Assembly (NCBI GenBank): GCA_945871625.1
Contig: CAMBWL010000002.1
Location: 1-24,502, forward strand
Origin: Bifidobacterium breve
GTDB taxonomy: Bacteria; Actinomycetota; Acidimicrobiia; Acidimicrobiales; Ilumatobacteraceae
Length of the DNA: 24,502 bases
Reading direction: 5' to 3'
Below, in pieces: positions 7,660 through 15,212 of this stretch. The notes under the pieces are model-generated. The model was given only the letters and a program-made list of their open reading frames with translations. It did no database searches and was not told the origin of the DNA. Made by a program: the position numbers and the translations under genes. How positions within the stretch are numbered: the stretch's first letter is position 1; each line of letters starts with the position of its first letter.

Positions 7660-8319
7660 ATGATCATTGTCGCAATCGACGGTCCGGCTGGAGCAGGAAA
7701 GTCGACTATTGCCAAGGCCTTGGCCGAGAAATTAAATTTGCGATACCTCGACACTGGTGCGATGTATCGAGCAGTCACCTTTGCCGCACTAACTCGGAAC
7801 GTTCAACTACACGATGAATCGGCCGTCGCCGAAATCGCAAGAAGATCCGTGCTGATGATTGATGACGACTCAATAGTGATAGACGGTGTTGATGCAACAG
7901 CGGCAATTCGCGGTGCCGAAGTAACCCGCAGTGTGAGCGTTGTGGCTACGAATTCACTCGTGCGCACAGAATTGCGCAATCGTCAACGACAGTGGGTGAG
8001 TGAGCATGGTGGTGGCGTGGTCGAGGGTCGCGATATTGGTTCGGTTGTGTTTCCCGATGCAACGTTGAAAGTTTATTTGACTGCATCGCCAATCGTGAGA
8101 GCCCGTCGTCGTGTCGCTCAATCAGGAGGCGATGTTCAACAGATTGCTGCCGAGATTGCTGAGCGTGATCAGCGAGACTCTTCACGGTCGGATAGTCCGC
8201 TGATGAAGACCGTAGATTCGATCACAGTTGACACGAGTGATCGGGCGATCGAAGATGTGGTCGCACAACTAAAGCAGTTGATTGCGGACAACAGTGCGAA
8301 TGGAGAATTCGTGGCATGA
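7660..8319 (+). CDS. cmk: Cytidylate kinase
   Basis: This cytoplasmic enzyme phosphorylates CMP and dCMP to the diphosphates using ATP. From the chosen ATG it is 219 residues, the normal family length. MIIVAIDGPAGAGKST gives the P-loop at residues 8-15, followed by YLDTGAMYRAVT, VVEGRDIGSVVFPDA and the LTASPIVRARRR lid and base-recognition region. The frame opens at a TTG (7627) inside the guaB1 end, but the ATG at 7660 matches the N-terminus expected for Cmk. No strong Shine-Dalgarno is present. The stop overlaps the acyltransferase start by 4 nt (ATGA). In many bacteria cmk neighbours plsC-like or ribosomal genes, as here. Confidence 0.95.
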   Translation: MIIVAIDGPAGAGKSTIAKALAEKLNLRYLDTGAMYRAVTFAALTRNVQLHDESAVAEIARRSVLMIDDDSIVIDGVDATAAIRGAEVTRSVSVVATNSLVRTELRNRQRQWVSEHGGGVVEGRDIGSVVFPDATLKVYLTASPIVRARRRVAQSGGDVQQIAAEIAERDQRDSSRSDSPLMKTVDSITVDTSDRAIEDVVAQLKQLIADNSANGEFVA

Positions 8320-8999
8320 CCAAAGTGCAAACCTTTTTGGTTGGACAAGGGGTTCTTGGCAAGGTTTTCTATCGTGTTATCCGATTTTTGATTTTGATTT
8401 TCTGTCTGATTTATTTTCGGCTTCGCATCTATGGTCGCGAAAACATTCCAAAGTCGGGAGCTTTTATTTTGGCGCCAATTCATCGATCCAACGTCGATAC
8501 ACCGATCGTCAGCGCGGTCACAAATCGCCGTCTGCGATTCATGGGAAAAGACTCTCTGTGGAAAATAAAGCCGATTGCCGTTGTGTTGTCAGCTCTTGGC
8601 GGGTTCCCAGTTAGCCGTGGCACTGTAGATCTCGAAGCATTGAAAAGGTGCCTTGCCGTTTTGGCTCTCGGTGAAGTGCTCGTGATGTTTCCTGAAGGGA
8701 CTCGGCAGTCGGGCCCGAAAATACATCCGTTGTTTGACGGTGCGGCATATCTGGCGTTGAAAGCAGATGTACCGATCGTGCCGGTTGGTTTTGGTGGCAC
8801 TGAGGGAGTAATGCCGAAAGGTTCAAAAAAGATTCTTCCGCGCAGATGCTCGTGCGTGATCGGACCGCCGATTTATCCGCCTAAGGCCGAATCTGGCCGA
8901 CTACCACGAACCGCAACCACAGACCTCACGGCCAAACTTAGCGCGGCATTACAAATAGTTTTCGATCAAGCTAAACAAAAGGTCGGTCAAACTATTTAA
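8316..8999 (+). CDS. PlsC-family 1-acyl-glycerol-phosphate acyltransferase
   Basis: This 227-residue membrane-associated acyltransferase of the PlsC/LPLAT family probably makes phosphatidic acid from lysophosphatidic acid. An N-terminal hydrophobic stretch (VIRFLILIFCLIYF, about 21-34) should anchor it. Acyltransferase block I is HRSNVDTP with H56 and D61, block II lies in GGFPVSRG near 95-102, block III is MFPEGTRQSG (124-133) and block IV is VPIVPVGFGGTE. The start shares ATGA with the cmk stop, so translation is probably coupled. Its 3' end overlaps the convergent aminopeptidase gene by 8 nt. The exact acyl acceptor cannot be read from the sequence. Confidence 0.92.
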   Translation: MTKVQTFLVGQGVLGKVFYRVIRFLILIFCLIYFRLRIYGRENIPKSGAFILAPIHRSNVDTPIVSAVTNRRLRFMGKDSLWKIKPIAVVLSALGGFPVSRGTVDLEALKRCLAVLALGEVLVMFPEGTRQSGPKIHPLFDGAAYLALKADVPIVPVGFGGTEGVMPKGSKKILPRRCSCVIGPPIYPPKAESGRLPRTATTDLTAKLSAALQIVFDQAKQKVGQTI

Positions 9000-10242
9000 A
9001 GTAGGCCTTCAGAGCAAGTTGCAGCGATACGAGATCGTCAACGCCGCAAACTTCTCGAGCTGAGTGCATCGATAGTTGGGGGATACCTATATCTACGGTG
9101 TCGATACCCAGGCGCGTGGCTGTGATTGGCCCGATTGTCGTGCCGCAAGGCATATTATTTCTTGAAACAAAAACCTGATGCTCAACTTTTGCCTTCTTGC
9201 ACGACTGAACGAACAGTGCCGCGGATTGTGCGGATGTTGCATATCGCTGGTTTGAATTCATTTTTAGTGCAGGACCCTGATTGATGATTGGTGCGTTGGC
9301 AAGGTCATGACGCTCGGGATAATTGTGGTGAACCGCGTGAGCATTGTCGGCAGAGATGCAACTCGATTTCTTGAGTGTTTCGAGAAAACCAACACGAGAA
9401 ATTTTTAGGGTCGACGCAATCTGTTCTAAAGAGTGTTCTAGAAGCGGACCAGCGGCGCCGGTCGCGCTTTCGGAGCCGACCTCTTCGTGGTCAAATAGTG
9501 CGACGACCTGGGTTGCGGGTGCCGCGGTTGACTCGAGCAACGCCGACATTGCTGCCCAGCAAGAAGCTTGGTTGTCTAATCGGCCACTTGCGAGCAGAGA
9601 TCCATCCGTACCGATAAGTGACGCCCGGTTTGTGTCAAAGAGTTGTGCTTCGATTTGAACTATTTCGCGAGCCGCAACTTTTGCACATGATGCAACCCAT
9701 TCGATGAACTTTGGGGCGTCTTTGCTGGTCGACCAGGCTGGGGTCAGGTGTAGTTGCTTGTCGAGGGTCAGGCCTCTGTCGTTGACTTCCCGATCCAGAT
9801 GAATAGCCAGTTGCGAAATGCGCGCAACTGGAATGACTGAATTAAACAACTTCGTCTTGCCAGAGCTAGTCACGACGTGACCAGCAATGCCTAGATCACG
9901 ATCCAACCAACTATTTAATAGTGGACCACCATAAATTTCAACAAGCAGTGTGTTGAAACCAAATTTGCGTTCGTCGGCGTTCGGCTTGATTCGCAAACAT
10001 GGCGAGTCGGTGTGCGCTCCAACAATTCGAAAGCCATGTTCAGATGTTTTTGATCCGCTTCGCCAAGCGATAATCGAACCCGCTGTAGAAATGAATCCGG
10101 CGTTCGTTGCCGAAATGGCACTATTTGAGAAGTCAGTGAAATTCGCTTCCTTCAACTGACGTACATAATGCGCCACTAAGTGCCGTGGAGTTGGTGACGC
10201 GTCTAGTTGCGCGGAGATGTCTGCAACACGACGGCTTTTCAC
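8992..10242 (-). CDS. M18-family aminopeptidase
   Basis: This cytoplasmic dizinc metalloaminopeptidase of family M18 (aspartyl aminopeptidase/ApeB type) has 416 residues, normal for bacterial members. Metal-binding and catalytic marks are GAHTDSPCLRIKP (H77, D79), RLDN (D223), FDHEEVGS (catalytic and metal Glu253/Glu254), SADNAHAVHHNYPERH (about 297-312) and the C-terminal IPQLSMHSAREVCG with H393. No signal peptide is seen. It starts with GTG, overlapping by GTGA with the stop of a small membrane-protein gene upstream. It converges on plsC with an 8-nt overlap. The role is peptide turnover; preference for acidic N-terminal residues is inferred from the family only. Confidence 0.93.
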   Translation of the reverse strand: MKSRRVADISAQLDASPTPRHLVAHYVRQLKEANFTDFSNSAISATNAGFISTAGSIIAWRSGSKTSEHGFRIVGAHTDSPCLRIKPNADERKFGFNTLLVEIYGGPLLNSWLDRDLGIAGHVVTSSGKTKLFNSVIPVARISQLAIHLDREVNDRGLTLDKQLHLTPAWSTSKDAPKFIEWVASCAKVAAREIVQIEAQLFDTNRASLIGTDGSLLASGRLDNQASCWAAMSALLESTAAPATQVVALFDHEEVGSESATGAAGPLLEHSLEQIASTLKISRVGFLETLKKSSCISADNAHAVHHNYPERHDLANAPIINQGPALKMNSNQRYATSAQSAALFVQSCKKAKVEHQVFVSRNNMPCGTTIGPITATRLGIDTVDIGIPQLSMHSAREVCGVDDLVSLQLALKAYFK

Positions 10243-10523
10243 TCGGAAACTGCCTTAAGGGATATCTCTTGTCCAAAAAAAGTACATGATGTGTTGATCA
10301 GTTCATTCTTGGCCGTGCTCTCTAGTTTGGCGATGCAAATTGATAGTGCGTCTCGCTGGGTGAACGAAAGATATGCCAAACCACAAAAAATTATCAGGAG
10401 CAAGATTTTTGAAACCACCGACTTGACGAACTTGAGCACGATTAACACACCGATTGCACTGAGGGCCATCGTCCCGAGCCCAATATTCTTGGCGTTTTCA
10501 GAATCAAGCGAGAATATGTCCAT
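10239..10523 (-). CDS. Small predicted membrane protein
   Basis: I do not recognise this 94-residue protein. From ATG at 10523 it starts MDIFSLDSENAKNIGLG, then has two hydrophobic segments, TMALSAIGVLIVLKFV and ILLLIIFCGLAYLSF, joined by a short basic turn (KSVVSK). A soluble tail follows with three cysteines and the end FFGQEISLKAVSE. The frame continues to a TTG at 10550, but that would run into the DUF3151 start on the other strand. Its stop overlaps the aminopeptidase GTG by GTGA, so the two are probably one operon. The 5' end lies only 20 bp from the divergent DUF3151 start. The coupling to a recognised gene and the clean membrane pattern make it likely to be real. Confidence 0.62.
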   Translation of the reverse strand: MDIFSLDSENAKNIGLGTMALSAIGVLIVLKFVKSVVSKILLLIIFCGLAYLSFTQRDALSICIAKLESTAKNELINTSCTFFGQEISLKAVSE

Positions 10524-10543
10524 GCATCTAGTGTGGCAGGAGT

Positions 10544-10990
10544 ATGACAAATCAACCAGTTAACCTTTCTCCTAGCGGACCACCCGAGACGACGCTGCCA
10601 CCATTCGACGCCAAGGCGATCGAGATGCTGAACGCAGCGCTAGGCGTTGACATGAATAATCGCCGACAAGCAGTTTACGATGTCGTAGCAAAATACCCGA
10701 CTTTTCTGGCTGGCTGGGCAACAATCGGGGATTTAAGCAGTGATGGAATCGATTCTTACATGGCCTATCGCGTCGGGTACCACAGAGGACTGGACAGTCT
10801 GCGAGCGAACTCGTGGCGTGGGTCGGGTTATGTGCGTTGGAGCGTCGAAACAAATAGAGGTTTTCTGAGATGTCTTGCGGGCCTCGCCAAAAATGCACGG
10901 GTGATCGGCGAGATGTCTGAAGCGGTTAGATGCGAGCAATTTTTGATCCAGTGCGATCCGAGCGGAGACGCGAATCATCTGCTGCGATGA
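10544..10990 (+). CDS. DUF3151-family protein
   Basis: This 148-residue actinobacterial protein of unknown function, family DUF3151, carries the family signature: PPETTLP near the N-terminus, YPTFLAGWATIGDL, then MAYRVGYHRGLDSLRANSW, VRWSVETNRGFLRCLAGLA and IGEMSEAVRCEQFL. It lacks a signal peptide and membrane segments, and looks like a helical soluble protein. AGGAG lies only 1 nt before the ATG, too close for normal use. TAGTGT is found at 10529-10534, 9 nt before the ATG, so a leaderless or near-leaderless transcript is possible. The stop overlaps the next gene by ATGA. No biochemical function is known to me. Confidence 0.88.
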   Translation: MTNQPVNLSPSGPPETTLPPFDAKAIEMLNAALGVDMNNRRQAVYDVVAKYPTFLAGWATIGDLSSDGIDSYMAYRVGYHRGLDSLRANSWRGSGYVRWSVETNRGFLRCLAGLAKNARVIGEMSEAVRCEQFLIQCDPSGDANHLLR

Positions 10991-11541
10991 ACAGTGGACA
11001 TACTACGAGCGTCGTGATATTGGCAGGAGGCAAGAGCAAGAGATTTGGCTCGCCAAAGATCAACGCCAAGATAAATGGCATTGAATTCGGTGAGATAATA
11101 ATTTGCACGTTGAGAAACGCAGGATTCAAAAATCTTTCTTTGGTCGGCGGAAGCCCAACTGACGCGAGCAGATGGGGAGTGGGCAATATCAAGGATCAAT
11201 ATCCCGATTCGGGTCCGCTTGGAGCATTGATAACCGCGATGCGCGAATGTGTCACGGAGAATTTGATGGTTCTTCCGTGCGATATTCCGTACATTGATGA
11301 AGACTCGTGTGGTCTTTTGAGCAACATCTCGGATGGTTTCGATTTACGTGTAGCCAAAACTGATTCGCCGCAGTGGCTTTGCAGCACCTGGCGAAATTCG
11401 GTTCGTGAACTTTTGGAACGCGAATTCGAAACTGGAGAACGTGCAATACACAAAGTTAGTGAAAAATTGAAGCTCGAATTTGTTCAACTACCTAGTAGCG
11501 CACTGATCAATGTCAATGAACCGAGTCAGCTAAAGCCATAA
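10987..11541 (+). CDS. MobA-like NTP transferase (molybdenum cofactor guanylyltransferase family)
   Basis: This 184-residue Rossmann-type nucleotidyltransferase is related to MobA, which attaches GMP to molybdopterin. VVILAGGKSKRFGSPK gives the nucleotide-binding LAGGxSxRxG loop with the conserved lysine, DSGPLGALITAM is the PLGG-type motif, VLPCDIPYI supplies the Mg-binding aspartate, and NVNEPSQL is the typical C-terminal NxNTPxD motif. The start ATG overlaps the DUF3151 stop by ATGA; an earlier in-frame ATG at 10930 would overlap DUF3151 by 61 nt and is rejected. No other molybdenum cofactor genes lie nearby, so the substrate could be another nucleotide-activated compound; MobA is the best family guess. 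Confidence 0.8.
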   Translation: MNSGHTTSVVILAGGKSKRFGSPKINAKINGIEFGEIIICTLRNAGFKNLSLVGGSPTDASRWGVGNIKDQYPDSGPLGALITAMRECVTENLMVLPCDIPYIDEDSCGLLSNISDGFDLRVAKTDSPQWLCSTWRNSVRELLEREFETGERAIHKVSEKLKLEFVQLPSSALINVNEPSQLKP

Positions 11542-11560
11542 AGTCAGTAAAACGAAGAAG

Positions 11561-11566
11561 TAAGAT
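11561..11566 (+). promoter_or_regulatory. Leaderless-type -10 box for the rhodanese gene
   Basis: TAAGAT lies exactly 6 nt before the rhodanese ATG, the spacing that places transcription initiation at or next to the start codon in actinobacteria. There is no Shine-Dalgarno in the gap (TGAGCG). This suggests that the rhodanese-RNase D pair is transcribed separately from the MobA-like gene upstream. Confidence 0.6.
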
Positions 11567-11572
11567 TGAGCG

Positions 11573-11896
11573 ATGCCAATCGAAGAAGTCTCCATTGCTG
11601 CTTTCACACAGATTCATAACGACACCACTGTTTTGATAGATGTGCGTGAATCTGATGAGTACGAATCTGGCCATGTTCCAGGTGCAGTAAACATTCCTCT
11701 CAGCGAGTTCACAAATCGAATTAAAGAGGTTCCCAAAAAACTGGTGTACTTCATTTGCCGTAGTGGTGGGCGAAGCATGCAAGCCTGTGAGCTTTGTGTT
11801 GATTTCGGTTTGACCGACGTGAAGAACATCGCCGGAGGAACTATCGGATGGATCAGTGTCGGTAATGAAGTCGTCCTAGGCGGGTCACCCGGGTGA
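11573..11896 (+). CDS. Single-domain rhodanese-like protein
   Basis: This 107-residue rhodanese domain is cytoplasmic and probably a sulfur carrier or thiosulfate:acceptor sulfurtransferase. Family marks are LIDVRESDEYESGHVPGAVNIP (in pieces LIDVRE, ESGHVPGAVNIPL) and the active-site loop FICRSGGRS with catalytic Cys62, ending in NIAGGTIGW. Full catalytic loop and domain length are normal, so activity is expected. Its stop overlaps the RNase D start by GTGA. The pairing with a tRNA-processing nuclease could hint at a tRNA sulfur role, but this is only a suggestion from position. Confidence 0.9.
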   Translation: MPIEEVSIAAFTQIHNDTTVLIDVRESDEYESGHVPGAVNIPLSEFTNRIKEVPKKLVYFICRSGGRSMQACELCVDFGLTDVKNIAGGTIGWISVGNEVVLGGSPG

Positions 11897-13038
11897 GTTT
11901 TGAGTGGGTAGACAGCGAGTCAGCACTCGCTCAAGTTGTTGCGGAAATCCTAAAAGCAGACAGATATGCAATCGACACCGAGTTTCACCGAGAAAAGACA
12001 TACTTTCCGAAACTCGCACTTGTTCAACTCAAGTGGGGCAACACCACGGCGTTAGTCGACCCCCTGGCGGTTGATCCCCGTGGATTGGGAACACTTTTTG
12101 AAAGTGACGTTCTCGCCGTTATTCATGCCGCCCAGCAAGACTTGGAGGTATTGCGTCATGCGGCGCTCGCGGCACCAAAAATTATATTTGATTGTCAAAT
12201 CGCCGCAGGTTTTGTTGGTTACTCAACGCCGTCATTGGCGACACTCGTTCAGGCCTTCAAGAAAATCTCTCTCTCAAAAGGTGATCGACTAACTGATTGG
12301 TTGCGCCGTCCATTGACCGAGCAACAGTGCAGTTATGCCGCAGATGATGTGGCGCATCTGTTTGACCTTCACGACGCGATTTCAAGACAACTGCAAGAAC
12401 TCGAACGCTCTGAATGGGTGACTGACGCTTGTCGAGATCTTGTGCAGCGTCCGCAAGGACCGCAGGATCCGGGTTTGGCGTGGCTAAAACTCAAAGAGGC
12501 AAGGGCATTAAAAGGACAATCTCGTGGAGTGGCCCAATCTGTGGCGAAATGGCGAGAAGAGAAAGCAATGCGCCTTGATGCACCACCAAGACGAGTGATG
12601 AGCGATATGGCGTTGTTGGGCATATCTCAGCGGGTACCAAAAAATGTCGAAGAATTGGCGACCACTCGTGGTGTTGATGATCGTCATTTGTCTGCTGATT
12701 CATGTCGAGAAATTATGGCCGCGATACGAGAAGGTACAAAGCAGCATGTTGAGTTGCCGATTAACGATGTCGACGATGTGGATAAATGGGCTCGTCCCGC
12801 TCTGACTTTGATCACCGCGTGGATTGGAGAACTCGCACGCAAGCACAAGATTGATGCGACTTTCCTGGCGACGCGCAGCGACATTACTGCTTTTTTGCGA
12901 AAGTCGCCCGACGCACGGCTCGTTCAGGGTTGGCGCGCAACTCTCATCGGAGATGATCTGAACCGAATTTTGAATGGGGATGTCGGTTTGAGCGTCGACC
13001 GTGACGGACATCTCAAGCTAGTTGAGGCAAGCAAGTAA
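11893..13038 (+). CDS. RNase D-type 3'-5' exoribonuclease with HRDC domain
   Basis: This 381-residue DEDDy-family exonuclease is the actinobacterial RNase D type, involved in trimming 3' ends of tRNA and other stable RNA. Exo I is AIDTEFHREKTYFP (D28, E30), Exo II is IHAAQQDLEVL (D83), and Exo III is YAADD with Y148 and D152. The HRDC domain follows at about residues 207-290 (WLKLKEARALKG, WREEKAMRLDAPPRRVMSD). A further helical region fills the C-terminus. The GTG start is within the rhodanese stop (GTGA), indicating coupled translation. It ends 116 nt before the next gene, in a gap where I see no convincing terminator. Confidence 0.92.
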   Translation: MSFEWVDSESALAQVVAEILKADRYAIDTEFHREKTYFPKLALVQLKWGNTTALVDPLAVDPRGLGTLFESDVLAVIHAAQQDLEVLRHAALAAPKIIFDCQIAAGFVGYSTPSLATLVQAFKKISLSKGDRLTDWLRRPLTEQQCSYAADDVAHLFDLHDAISRQLQELERSEWVTDACRDLVQRPQGPQDPGLAWLKLKEARALKGQSRGVAQSVAKWREEKAMRLDAPPRRVMSDMALLGISQRVPKNVEELATTRGVDDRHLSADSCREIMAAIREGTKQHVELPINDVDDVDKWARPALTLITAWIGELARKHKIDATFLATRSDITAFLRKSPDARLVQGWRATLIGDDLNRILNGDVGLSVDRDGHLKLVEASK

Positions 13039-13154
13039 CAAAACCGCGGTATATCCACCTTTTATCAAGGTGAAGTCGCTAGTATTCGTGCCAATGTCTA
13101 TCAACTAGGCGATAACCAAACGGTAATCGCCCCAGAGAAATTTGGAGCCCTACC

Positions 13155-13358
13155 GTGAAAAAGGGTCGTCATCGTCGATTTGAAGAAGCGCGTCGCCTGA
13201 AGCAAACAGGTCCGTCGGCTGAAGATCTTGGTGTTGCCAAAGAAAGTAAGTCGAAATCACAAGAAGATGAATACGCGGCCATTGCTGAACGCTATGGCGT
13301 TAGGTTCGATGAAAACGGCGATGAAATCGCCGATGACACGGACGAAGAAATTTCCTGA
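13155..13358 (+). CDS. Small charged protein upstream of typA
   Basis: I do not recognise this 67-residue protein. It begins with a strongly basic part (KKGRHRRFEEARRLKQ) and ends strongly acidic (FDENGDEIADDTDEEIS), with a short AAIAERYGVRFDENG stretch between; no membrane segment. GGAG lies 7 nt before the GTG start, a normal ribosome site. The stop TGA is followed by only 18 nt before the apparent typA start, and both genes are in the same reading frame, so the two could be translated in sequence or, less likely, as a fused product. The basic start suits RNA or ribosome contact, but that is speculation. Real coding is likely given the good initiation site and position. Confidence 0.65.
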   Translation: MKKGRHRRFEEARRLKQTGPSAEDLGVAKESKSKSQEDEYAAIAERYGVRFDENGDEIADDTDEEIS

Positions 13359-13376
13359 AACCGAACTGAGACCCCC

Positions 13377-15212
13377 ATTAATAACATTCGCAACCTCGCG
13401 CTAGTAGCGCACGTAGACCATGGCAAGACCACTTTGTTGGACGCTCTTCTTAAGAGCGGTGGAACTTTCGCCGCGCACCAAGTAGTTGTCGACCGCGTGA
13501 TGGATTCAAACGATCAAGAACGCGAGCGCGGCATCACTATTTTGGCGAAAGCAGCCGAAATTGAGTGGCGTGGAACAAAGATCAATTTGGTGGACACCCC
13601 GGGTCACGCAGACTTTGGCGGTGAAGTAGAGCGAGCACTCGCACTCGTTGACGGAATTCTGCTTTTGGTCGATGCTGCCGAAGGTCCGCTGCCACAAACC
13701 AGGTACGTGTTATCCAAGGCATTGGCCAGAGATTTGCCGGTGGTCGTAGTTTTAAACAAAGTCGATCGCGCCGATGCTCGACCAGAGGAAGTGCTCCATG
13801 AAGTTGAGCAACTTTTTCTCGACCTCGCGCATCATGATCATCACCTAAGTTTCCCCGTTATTTCCGCGGTTGCTCGTGACGGAAGATCAATGAAGGGAAT
13901 CGGCATGCCAGCAGAAAACGCCGACCTGGTGCCTTTGCTAGACGCCATTCTCGACACGATTCCTGCGCCGACAGCAGATCCGAATGCACCACTACAGGCA
14001 CTTGTTGCCAACCTTGATGCATCTGATTATTTGGGTCGACTGGCGATTGGACGAGTTGAAGCAGGAGTAATGAAAAAAGGCGACATGATCTGTGTGTGGC
14101 AACATCCGACACCGGCAAATCCCGCCCCATTCATTAAGCGAAAAATTTCGACTCTGTTCGCATTCCGTGGCATCAGCCGTGAAGAGGTTGCCCAAGTGGC
14201 TGCGGGAGATTTGTTCATTCTTGCTGGCATCGACGAGGTCGAGGTTGGCGATACGGTTGCCGCGCTAGAAAATGCTCCCGCGTTACCTCGTCTTGAGGTG
14301 GATGAACCAGTTCTACGAATGAGTTTCGGCGTCAACACTTCGCCATTCGCGGGCCGTGAAGGCACCTTCCTCACCAGTCGTCATTTGAGTGAAAGACTTT
14401 TCAAAGAAGTACTCGGCAATGTTTCAATTCGAGTCAACACCACCGACAGCCCCGATGTAATTGAGGTTGCTGGTCGAGGCGAACTGCAACTTGCCGTGTT
14501 GATTGAAAACATGCGTCGTGAGGGTTATGAATTGCAAGTAAGCCGACCCGAGGTAATCACCAAAGAAATTGACGGCAAGAAGCAAGAACCTCTCGAGGCT
14601 GGCACGATTGATGTGCCAGATATGTATGTCGGCGCCGTTACCCAAGCTCTCGCACCACGCAAGGGGCGAGTTATCAATCTCGAGCAAGGGGACAGCGGGC
14701 GAACCATCGTCAGTTTTCAAGCACCTTCGCGTGGGTTGATCGGGTTCAGATCGTTGCTGTTGACCGTGACGCGCGGTACAGCACTTTTGCATCAAAGTCT
14801 GAGCGGATACATGCCGTGGGCCGGTGAGTTGCCGCATCGCATGGGCGGCGCAATGGTTTCTGATCGAAAAGGTTCGACTACTGCATATGCCTTGGACAAT
14901 TTGCAACTTCGTGGCACTTTGTTCGTCGCGCCGGGCGTCGAGGTTTACGAGGGAATGGTCGTTGGTGAGAACGCACGCGAAGACGAGATGGTCGTCAATT
15001 CAGTTCGTGCCAAAGAACTGACCAACATTCGTACCCATAGTCATGACGACGGGCCGAAATTAGCCACACCAGTGACACATACGCTCGAAACCGGAATTCA
15101 ATGGATCGGCGAGGATGAACTCGTCGAGGTGACGCCATCAAACATTCGAATCCGCAAACGTTTTTTGAGCGTCGAAGATCGGCGCAAGTCAAATAAAGGC
15201 AGTAAGAACTAA
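13377..15212 (+). CDS. typA: Ribosome-associated GTPase TypA/BipA, apparent ATT start
   Basis: This translational GTPase of the EF-G family binds the ribosome and acts in stress and low-temperature growth and in 50S assembly. It is 611 residues from 13377. GTPase motifs are AHVDHGKTT (residues 11-19), RERGITI, DTPGHADFG and NKVD. EF-G-like domains II, III and V follow (FGVNTSPFAGREG, RGELQLAVLIENMRREG, PSRGLIGFRS), then the TypA-specific C-terminal part ending near TPSNIRIRKRFLS. No ATG, GTG, TTG or CTG is in frame between the TGA at 13356 and the P-loop. The conserved start NNIRNLALVAH is preceded by ATT at 13377. The first TTG (13434) lies beyond the P-loop and cannot be the true start. AUU initiation, a fusion by readthrough, or a sequence error are the options. 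The gene overlaps its convergent neighbour by 4 nt. Confidence 0.93.
   Translation: MNNIRNLALVAHVDHGKTTLLDALLKSGGTFAAHQVVVDRVMDSNDQERERGITILAKAAEIEWRGTKINLVDTPGHADFGGEVERALALVDGILLLVDAAEGPLPQTRYVLSKALARDLPVVVVLNKVDRADARPEEVLHEVEQLFLDLAHHDHHLSFPVISAVARDGRSMKGIGMPAENADLVPLLDAILDTIPAPTADPNAPLQALVANLDASDYLGRLAIGRVEAGVMKKGDMICVWQHPTPANPAPFIKRKISTLFAFRGISREEVAQVAAGDLFILAGIDEVEVGDTVAALENAPALPRLEVDEPVLRMSFGVNTSPFAGREGTFLTSRHLSERLFKEVLGNVSIRVNTTDSPDVIEVAGRGELQLAVLIENMRREGYELQVSRPEVITKEIDGKKQEPLEAGTIDVPDMYVGAVTQALAPRKGRVINLEQGDSGRTIVSFQAPSRGLIGFRSLLLTVTRGTALLHQSLSGYMPWAGELPHRMGGAMVSDRKGSTTAYALDNLQLRGTLFVAPGVEVYEGMVVGENAREDEMVVNSVRAKELTNIRTHSHDDGPKLATPVTHTLETGIQWIGEDELVEVTPSNIRIRKRFLSVEDRRKSNKGSKN

Noticed and set aside
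10930..10986. Earlier ATG for the MobA-like gene
   Set aside because: It would overlap DUF3151 by 61 nt and put 19 unrelated residues before the LAGGKSKRFG loop; ATGA overlap at 10987 is more natural.
13056..13072. Small hairpin CACCTT-TTATC-AAGGTG after RNase D
   Set aside because: Only six base pairs and no T tract follows, so I do not call it a terminator.
14424..14906. 160-residue open frame on the minus strand
   Set aside because: Antisense to the conserved C-terminal half of typA; no motif or initiation site.
13434..15212. typA starting at the TTG at 13434
   Set aside because: This start would remove the P-loop AHVDHGKTT encoded just upstream in the same frame, which the family requires.
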